Below are positions 58,340 through 64,000 of a DNA stretch of 64,000 nt, in pieces. The stretch is taken from NCBI GenBank assembly GCA_905221605.1, contig CAJNDS010000757.1, positions 784,887 to 848,886 of the forward strand, read 5' to 3'. The first letter of the stretch is position 1. Every line of letters starts with the position of its first letter. The DNA is from Symbiodinium natans. Its lineage: Eukaryota; Sar; Dinophyceae; Suessiales; Symbiodiniaceae. The notes under the pieces are model-generated. The model saw only the letters and a list, made by a program, of their open reading frames with translations, made no database searches and was not told the DNA's origin. Position numbers and translations under genes: made by a program.

Positions 58340-58872
58340 TGCAAGTTACCGGAAAACGAGATTTCTCGTGGCAGAGGATCTGATCCTCCCTGCGAGGGGC
58401 ATCCTAGCCGGTCGCAACAATGATGGCCAGGGTTTATCTCCAGCCAATACTGCGGTGTCGGACCTGCCGAGTGTCATCAATGCCAGTTTTCCTGCAATGC
58501 TCAGCTACACATTGGCTGGGTGCACTGCTCGCATTCAAGTCCCAGCGTACGGCAGGGCTGCCCATTGTTCTTGGTTTCCTGAATCTGACAACAAAAATTA
58601 CTGACCTGCAAATCAATGTGCCGCCTGCAGCCATGGTGGCCTTCTTGGATGGCCGCGCTTATCGGTGTCCCAAGTGCCCTGCTGCCAGGTATGTGATGGA
58701 TGCGCACAGTGGACTGCCACAAGTCACTGGCCAAGCCTCCCAAGAAGCCTTGCAGGCATGGGCCGCAGCTGCCAAGCACACGGACGTGGAAACGGCCAGG
58801 CTTGCCCAGCCCAGCCTGAATACGTTCCTAGGCATCAGGTACAGCCAAGACAGTGGCACCAAACACATACAT
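58340..58872 (+). pseudogene. Broken copy (ii) of the 501-codon family
   Basis: Plus-strand translations match the 39087-40592 protein in order: LPSVINASFPAMLSYT in one frame, then after a frameshift near 58.51 kb AGLPIVLGFLNLTTKITDLQ, VNVPPAAMVAFLDGRAY and QEALQAWAAAAKHTDVETAR. Nucleotide identity is perhaps 75-80% by eye. The match ends near 58.86 kb, at about residue 195 of the intact copy. Confidence 0.8.
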
Positions 58873-59142
58873 CGGGTGTGAAGGTGTGTCTAAATCTTTG
58901 TTCGGGCGGCAAGCCGCTGCCATCTTCTAGCGAACACCTATTCGTGCTGTGGCAACATGAGACAACAGATCTGACATTGCTGGTCCACATACGCTCAAAC
59001 CTGCCTTCTTCAACTGCACCAACTGCACATTCGCAAGCTCCCCCCCATCCCCCTGACTCTAAATTTTTCTGGCCCAAAAAAAGGAACTAAATGCCGGGTG
59101 GGGGTGGATGGGTGGGTATAAACCCCTGGTGCTCTCCAACCA

Positions 59143-59210
59143 ACCCTAAACCCTAAACCCTAAACCCTAAAACCTCAACCCTAAACCCCGAACCCCGATT
59201 CCCGAACCCC
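59143..59210 (-). repeat. CCCTAAA array
   Basis: Four near-perfect CCCTAAA units followed by degraded ones. The opposite-strand array follows after about 50 bases. Confidence 0.85.
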
Positions 59211-59263
59211 GAAAGCAAATCTGAAGGCAACCTTCGAATCTGAACAAGGCCCCTTGCCTGGCT

Positions 59264-59460
59264 GGGTTTAGGGTTTAGGGTTTAGGGTTTAGGGTTTGGG
59301 GTTTAGGGTTTTAGGCTTTAGGCTTTGGGGTTCAGGGTTTGGGTTTAGGGTTTAGGGTTTGGGGTTTAGGGTTTTAGGGTTTAGGGGTTAGGGTTTAGGG
59401 TTTAGGTTTTAGGGTTTAGGGTTCAGGGTTTCGGGTTTCGGGTTTGGTGTTTGGGGTTTA
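59264..59460 (+). repeat. TTTAGGG array
   Basis: Begins with four perfect TTTAGGG units, then TTTGGGG, TTTTAGGG and TTCAGGG variants. Together with 59143-59210 it forms CCCTAAA...TTTAGGG, each array pointing outwards. Confidence 0.9.
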
Positions 59461-59837
59461 GTCCGGTCCGGGGTACCTCCTCTAATCGGGCCTCTATGTT
59501 TAAGGCACCAGAAGTAGAACACCGCTTGGCGGAATGAATGCCAGACAGCCTTGTCAAGGAAGAAGACTCGCGGTCCTAATGCCTCTTGCTGCAGACGGAG
59601 CGTGCCGATCCACTGGCACTTTCTCGACCGATGCTGCGAGGAGCTCCTTTGCGCAGTCTTGCAAGAAAGAAATCAAGGCTGGTTCACCGTCTGAAAGATC
59701 CAAACCACTTGACTGCACTCACACGCATGCTGTCGGTTCCAGGTATCACGCCCAGGCAAAAGCACGACACAAGCAACACTCGGTCGAAAAACAGCCATTC
59801 TATAAGAAGCGTCAGACCATTTCAATTTAAAAACTGA
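59461..59837. other. Unassigned DNA
   Basis: I see no gene, repeat or element border in this stretch. Confidence 0.4.
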
Positions 59838-59992
59838 CTAAAAATGTTCAATGTTTTGGTTGGCCACCGAGGCCGCAAGAGCAAGTCGGATGGCGTCAAG
59901 GAAATGGGCAGGGGGAGGTCCGGTCTAAATTCTTGACAGTGCCTTTGCCCAAGTGTCTCTGTGCCCTGCAGCGATGGTGGTCCCGATGAGAT
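59838..59992 (-). pseudogene. Broken copy (iii) of the 501-codon family
   Basis: On the minus strand the sequence reads ETLGQRHCQEFRPDLP and, one base out of frame, HFLDAIRLALAASVANQNIE. This matches residues about 200-240 of the 501-codon protein, beginning about where copy (ii) stops but on the other strand. Confidence 0.75.
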
Positions 59993-60089
59993 TTGAGATG
60001 GATTTGGTAAAGGGGGTGTTGAAGATACTTTCTGGAAGGCCCCAACCGCCTCAAGAAGAAGCGCTGCCTGTAGACCAGCTCAAGCACCT

Positions 60090-60545
60090 CTGCCGGACAC
60101 CAACCTCCGTGGACCCACCCGCCTGAGTGGATTGAGAAGTATGGACCCACACCAAAATGCAGGGCATGCCGAGCGAGATTGCCAAAGGGGGTGATCGAGA
60201 GCACTCTGCGACACACTGAGAGGTGCAGGGCTAGGTGTGTGAAGTTTGTGCGTGAACAGTTTGATTCCGGAACAAAGGTGTTGACGGATGAGGTTGCGCA
60301 ACATGATGATGGTGCAGGCGTTGGTGACCTTGAGTTTGGTGAAGACGTTGAGCGTGAAGTTGAGCATGACACTGTTGTACATGGTGACCTAGTTGAGCGT
60401 GCGTTGAGCGGTGAGGATGTGCCAGAGTTGGAGCTGCCCGGAGATGTGTCCGGAGGAGGCCTGTCAGGAGCAGAACCCGACAATGAGCCCGGGGAAGCTG
60501 CGGAGGACGAGGAAAGGAGACCTCTTGGAGGACTACGTGGTGGCT
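60090..60545 (+). CDS. E4 post-integrase zinc region, frameshifted against RT
   Basis: Reads HQPPWTHPPEWIEKYGPTPK, CRACRARLPKGVIESTLRH and TERCRARCVKF: a C-x2-C...H...C module found in dinoflagellate copia polyproteins between integrase and RT. An acidic linker (EVEHDTVVHGDLVERAL) follows. It continues the polyprotein, but an indel near 60.50-60.54 kb moves the frame before RT begins. Confidence 0.55.
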
Positions 60546-63092
60546 GAAGAAGACTTGATGGCTGTTGAATCAGAACCGCTGGAGCACGCGCCTGAGGACG
60601 CCATGATGGAAATCGCAAGCCGAGTTGGTGAACGCGAGGCAGTGTTCGCAACTACTTCACCTGGTGGAGAAGAAGTTGTCACTCTGGGAGGAGGACAGGT
60701 GAGAGTCTCCAAGCCGTCTGGGTCACGAGACGACGTGACGGAAGTGTCGCTTGACTTGGAGGAGACGTACGCCGGAATGCTTCGCGAGTTGGCAGCTCTG
60801 GAATCATTGTCTGTTGGTGATCTGATCTCTGAGAGTGAACTGCCGCCAAAGAAGAGAGTCATCTCTACACGCTGGGTGGTGGCAGACAAACGTGAACGAG
60901 TAGACGGAAAGGAAAAACGTCTGGTACGCTGCAGAGTGGTGGCAAGAGACTTTGCTGCAGGCCTCTCTGCGGCACAACTTGGATTGAGTTCTCCCACAGC
61001 AAGTGCGGAGGCCTTGAAGATCTTCTTGGCCTACGCTGGAGCCGTAGGAAACAACATCCTAGGCCTGGACGTATCAACCGCGTTCTTGTTTGCGGAGTTG
61101 ATCGGAGAAGAGATCATAATCATGTTACCAGATGGTTGCAGAGGACTAAATGGCGAGCGTCTTTTCATGAGATTGAGGAAAGCCCTTTATGGGTTGAGAT
61201 CGGCCTCATTACACTGGACTCGTCATCTGTCGCGCCTACTCAAGAAGATGTTCAACATGACCCCGTGCGAGACGGAGGCATGCCTCTTCGCAGGCACGTA
61301 CAAGCAGCACAAGGTGCTCATCTTGGCTTACGTCGACGATATCTTGATCACCTGCAGCTCGGATCAGGTGATGCACGAGATGATAGAGCGCCTGCGAGGT
61401 GAGCTGAAGCTGAAGGTGACGGCAGAATTGGACAAGGACAAGAAGATCGTCTTTCTAGGGCGAAACATAGTGAGAACCGAGGTGGGAGGCGATATCCATT
61501 TTGGAATGGATGAGTCCTATGTCGCGGACGTTCTTGGAGAGGACCAGTTGGAGAACGCGAAACCGCAGCCTACTCCACCCAGTCTCCGAGACATGCTCGA
61601 CAAGGCGATGGACGATCCCACGGAGCAAGCACCGTTGAGCCCAGAGGCAGCAGGCAGATACCGGCGAGCTCTTGGGAAGTTGGCATGGTTGGCGACAACA
61701 AGGGCCGACATGCCTTACTGGGTGAGCATGCTGTCGCGCGGACAGGCAAACCCGTTACAAGTGCACGAGAAGGCCATGCGTGCAACGCTGAGATACCTGA
61801 AGACCGTCGCCGGGTACTACTCGTTGTTTCCCCGACAGTCGAAGGACGAGCTGCGACTTTGCGCGTTTGTTGATGCGTCTTGGGGATCGGAGCGATCCGT
61901 TTCCCGCCGATCGATATCAGGCGGATGCATCATGTTAGGCAGGGCGTGCAGAAAGAGCTGGAGCAGGCTCCAACAAGCTGTGGCTTTGTCTTCCGCCGAG
62001 AGTGAATTATACGCTTTGGTCGAGGGATCGAAGGAAGCGTTGGGCGTGAGATGCGCTATAGGACATATCTTCGACAACCTTGTAAGCTTGAAACTCCAGA
62101 TCTTTTGTGATTCCGAGGCTGCGGTAAACATAAGCAAGATGGAAGGGCTCAGGAAGCTTAGGCACATAGAGCTCCGTTCATGCTTTGTGCAGTCTGAAGT
62201 GCAGATGGGAAATATCTTGGTGGTTTCGATCAAGGGTGAGCACAATCCTGCGGATCTACACACCAAGAACCTCGATATCCATACGACCGTGAAGCACATG
62301 AAGTCCATTGGTTTGGTCGAGTTCACCCTTCCCAAGTTCGAGAAAGGAGCAACCGCCTTTGCCTCGGCCTTGCAAGCTTGTGTCGCGCGTGGTGAAGTTA
62401 CGTCTTTGCTTGAGCGTGGAAAGTGGAAGCAGGGTAGCTGTAGGTGGTTGATGATCGAGTTCTGTGCGCCTCTTCTATCCACGTTTTCGAGAGTTGCTGT
62501 AGACGAGTTCCCTTCTGTGCACGTGGTGACGGTGACGGAGTCGGACGACGCCAGGAGAGCGGACACGGTTGCAGCCTTGAAAAGCTTGTGCGTGGAAGCG
62601 ATTCGACAGAACATGCGCGTGTACCTGTGGAGCAGCACGCCCTGCACCGGTGGTTGCCCATATCAGCGTATGTGGTTGCAGAATGGCGGAGAAGCACACC
62701 GTGCGCGCATAAGCAGTCTGCTTGATACACACAGGAAGTTGTGGAAATCGCTACTGAGCTTGGTGCCGTTTGTGCATGCTTGGAGCATAGAATGGCCCTG
62801 GAGGTGTCAGTACTGGACATGGAACCAAACTCGAAGCTTCCTGGAAGGTCAGAAGTACCCTATCTATGAGTGTATGGTTGAAGCTTGTGCACTTAACATG
62901 CGAGGGAGAGACGATCTGTTGATCCGAAAGCAGTGGAAAGTAGTCTGTACTCTTCCCCAGCTCGGTAAGGTCCTCGACGTCAGTAGGTGCACCAAGGACC
63001 ACCGCCACTCTGAGAGGTTTGACCTGAGAGCCACCCAGCACTACCCCGAGTCTTTGTGCAAGATCGTTCTTCGTATTATTTCCAGTTTGTAA
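60411..63092 (+). CDS. E4 RT-RNase H with extra C-terminal domain
   Basis: The frame is open from 60411, but convincing sequence starts at about 60.52 kb (DLLEDYVVAEEDLMAVES). Copia RT: KKRVISTRWVVADKRE, LGLDVSTAFLFAEL, YGLRSASLHWTRH and LAYVDDILI (about 61.33 kb). RNase H: FVDASWGS, SSAESELYAL, FCDSEAAVNISK, HIELRSCF and HNPADLHTKN. The extra C-terminal domain has RWLMIEFCAP (about 62.45 kb), LWSSTPCTGGCPYQ (about 62.64 kb), WSIEWPWRCQYW (about 62.79 kb) and a final CTKDHRHSERFDLR...YPESL. It matches the end of E2 pol in motif order and spacing. Stop TAA-type codon at 63092, then a separate small ORF. Confidence 0.9.
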   Translation: MRMCQSWSCPEMCPEEACQEQNPTMSPGKLRRTRKGDLLEDYVVAEEDLMAVESEPLEHAPEDAMMEIASRVGEREAVFATTSPGGEEVVTLGGGQVRVSKPSGSRDDVTEVSLDLEETYAGMLRELAALESLSVGDLISESELPPKKRVISTRWVVADKRERVDGKEKRLVRCRVVARDFAAGLSAAQLGLSSPTASAEALKIFLAYAGAVGNNILGLDVSTAFLFAELIGEEIIIMLPDGCRGLNGERLFMRLRKALYGLRSASLHWTRHLSRLLKKMFNMTPCETEACLFAGTYKQHKVLILAYVDDILITCSSDQVMHEMIERLRGELKLKVTAELDKDKKIVFLGRNIVRTEVGGDIHFGMDESYVADVLGEDQLENAKPQPTPPSLRDMLDKAMDDPTEQAPLSPEAAGRYRRALGKLAWLATTRADMPYWVSMLSRGQANPLQVHEKAMRATLRYLKTVAGYYSLFPRQSKDELRLCAFVDASWGSERSVSRRSISGGCIMLGRACRKSWSRLQQAVALSSAESELYALVEGSKEALGVRCAIGHIFDNLVSLKLQIFCDSEAAVNISKMEGLRKLRHIELRSCFVQSEVQMGNILVVSIKGEHNPADLHTKNLDIHTTVKHMKSIGLVEFTLPKFEKGATAFASALQACVARGEVTSLLERGKWKQGSCRWLMIEFCAPLLSTFSRVAVDEFPSVHVVTVTESDDARRADTVAALKSLCVEAIRQNMRVYLWSSTPCTGGCPYQRMWLQNGGEAHRARISSLLDTHRKLWKSLLSLVPFVHAWSIEWPWRCQYWTWNQTRSFLEGQKYPIYECMVEACALNMRGRDDLLIRKQWKVVCTLPQLGKVLDVSRCTKDHRHSERFDLRATQHYPESLCKIVLRIISSL

Positions 63093-63143
63093 AGCCGTTT
63101 TACCTCAAGCAAACCCGCTGTCTGTGTATAGGGAGGAGCCGCT

Positions 63144-63510
63144 ATGTCGCTTGTTGAGCGTGTAGGGTTGTTGGCAACTAGCGTGGAGAACCGTCTGAGA
63201 GTTTGGACAGTGTTGCAACCCTTGGAGCAGCAAGTGATTGCTCTTGTTGGTGACAGCTGTGTGTAGTCTTTTGCTTGGATTGAGCTGCGTCGGCTGTGCG
63301 TGGGGTTTGTCAATGTCTAGGCATAGACCAAAGAAGGCAGGAGTCTTCCCGGGACACGTCTTCTTCTCGCCGTACGGTGATTGCTATCACCTGAAGGATG
63401 ACTGTCACGCGTTGAGGAACAGGCTTACGGTTAAGAACCTTTGCACGTGTTGCTTGGACAGGGGCGTTTTCGAGGCCCAGCGGGCAAACATCCCACGGCC
63501 AACGCGCTAA
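63144..63510 (+). CDS. E4 small 3' ORF: membrane helix plus Cys/His module
   Basis: After the pol stop, ATG 63144 opens MSLVERVGLLATSVENRLRV, which stops at 63266. In the next frame (63238-63510) the reading continues with a strongly hydrophobic helix VTAVCSLLLGLSCVGCAWGL and a soluble part SPYGDCYHLKDDCHALRNR then LCTCCLDRGV. A single indel near 63.24 kb would join the two into one product of about 120 residues. Position (3' of pol, before the polypurine tract) and topology (N-terminal helix, single membrane span, Cys/His-rich domain) are those of an extra ORF, and envelope-like genes of LTR elements occupy the same place. I cannot assign a function. Confidence 0.5.
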
Positions 63511-63529
63511 GCGCTGAGGCTTCGAGCTT

Positions 63530-63544
63530 CGAGCCCAAAGGGGG
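63530..63544 (+). other. E4 polypurine tract
   Basis: GAGCCCAAAGGGGG ends immediately before TGTAGATAG, the start of the 3' LTR. Confidence 0.65.
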
Positions 63545-64000
63545 TGTAGATAGTCAACGTTTTGTGGGCTCTCAGTTTGAGTAGGAAGTGTGTAGTGTAG
63601 AGGTCAGCTCTGTTTTCCTGCGTTGCCACGGTTTTAGAGTGTTTTGCATCTGTTTGGAGCTGTGCAAGCACCTTGAGTGGCATTTGAGTTGTGTGAGCTG
63701 TCTGCGACTATGCAGCTTCAGTTTTGGAGAGTGTTTAAAGCCCAGTGTTTGACTTAGGAAGCCCCACATGCAAACGCATGTTGTTTGGCTCAAGACCGGA
63801 GTCGTGTTTCAGTGCGAGAAAGCTGAAAGAAGTGTTTGGAGTGCCTGTGAGCTGTGTGACTGTGAGGGGTTACTTGCACTTGGTACTTTGGGACACGAGT
63901 GAGTTGCTTGTCTTGTGCGTGACTTTGGTCTTTTACGTTTGTCTTTCGTTTTGGTTGCGTGTTGCAATTCTTCCCTGGATTCAGCACCATTCCAAGAATT
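63545..64000 (+). repeat. E4 3' LTR, cut by the window end
   Basis: Starts TGTAGATAGTCAACG directly after the polypurine tract. At least 456 bp. The end is outside the window. Confidence 0.7.
63766..63794 (+). promoter_or_regulatory. Hairpin plus spliced-leader-like motif in E4 LTR
   Basis: Perfect 6-bp stem ACATGC/GCATGT with loop AAAC (63766-63781), two bases, then TTTGGCTCAAG (63784-63794), in the sense orientation of the element. Confidence 0.6.

Larger units (their letters stand above)
60000..64000 (+). mobile_element. E4: 5'-truncated Ty1/copia element
   Basis: On the plus strand: remnants of the post-integrase region from about 60.0 kb, RT, RNase H, an extra C-terminal domain shared with E2, a small 3' ORF, a polypurine tract and the start of a 3' LTR that runs past the window end. 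The 5' LTR, Gag, protease and integrase core are absent. The left border lies next to family copy (iii). Confidence 0.88.

Noticed and set aside
1-64000. CRISPR arrays, rRNA genes, bacterial-type operons
   Set aside because: No regularly spaced repeats with unique spacers, no rRNA core motifs, and no closely packed gene strings were seen.

Overview
The window looks like nuclear DNA of a dinoflagellate, most likely a Symbiodiniaceae-type alga. The reasons are: degenerate interstitial TTTAGGG arrays; four Ty1/copia-type LTR retrotransposons whose primer-binding sites match an initiator-tRNA-like 3' end; LTRs that carry the 3' half of the dinoflagellate spliced leader (quoted from memory) in sense orientation; and a chaperone gene cut into many tiny exons. 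Nothing resembles an operon, a CRISPR array or a bacterial gene.

Layout. 1-8.58 kb: intron-rich or non-coding DNA with a three-exon gene of unknown family (2330-3163, minus) and a degenerate telomere-like array (3391-3941). 8.59-16.19 kb: element E1, a copia element on the minus strand with two identical 154-bp LTRs and a 5-bp target duplication, although its coding region changes frame three times. 16.2-20.8 kb: mostly unassigned. 20.84-30.98 kb: a minus-strand Hsp110-type (Hsp70 superfamily) gene, recognisable from its N-terminal ATPase phosphate motif through to its substrate-binding domain in at least 16 small exons; a LINE reverse-transcriptase fragment lies in one of its introns. 31-38.4 kb: unassigned, with a few exon-like stretches. 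38.4-41.85 kb: a duplicated block, a 501-codon minus-strand gene of an unrecognised multicopy family, a G-rich 12-bp minisatellite headed by a 20-bp palindrome, and a 49-50-bp tandem repeat.

43.14-53.45 kb: element E2 (minus), a copia element with 552-bp LTRs that are about 99% identical, an extra ORF between protease and integrase, and an extra domain after RNase H. 53.45-58.27 kb: element E3 (minus), the 5' half of another copia element, cut off exactly at the E2 LTR. 58.3-60.0 kb: two further fragments of the 501-codon family in opposite orientations, flanking back-to-back telomere-like arrays. 60.0-64.0 kb: element E4 (plus), a 5'-truncated copia element with RT/RNase H, the same extra C-terminal domain as E2, a small membrane-plus-Cys/His ORF, and a 3' LTR that runs off the window.

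The most interesting signals are (1) the hairpin followed by TTGGCTCAAG in the LTRs of three different elements, which points to spliced-leader RNA being built into LTRs; (2) the shared C-terminal domain of E2 and E4, whose motif order resembles a cytosine-C5 methyltransferase; (3) own-ATG ORFs in the +1 frame after protease in E2 and E3; and (4) the unrecognised 501-codon multicopy family. No database search could be run. Family calls rest on motifs read by eye, and exon borders are approximate.
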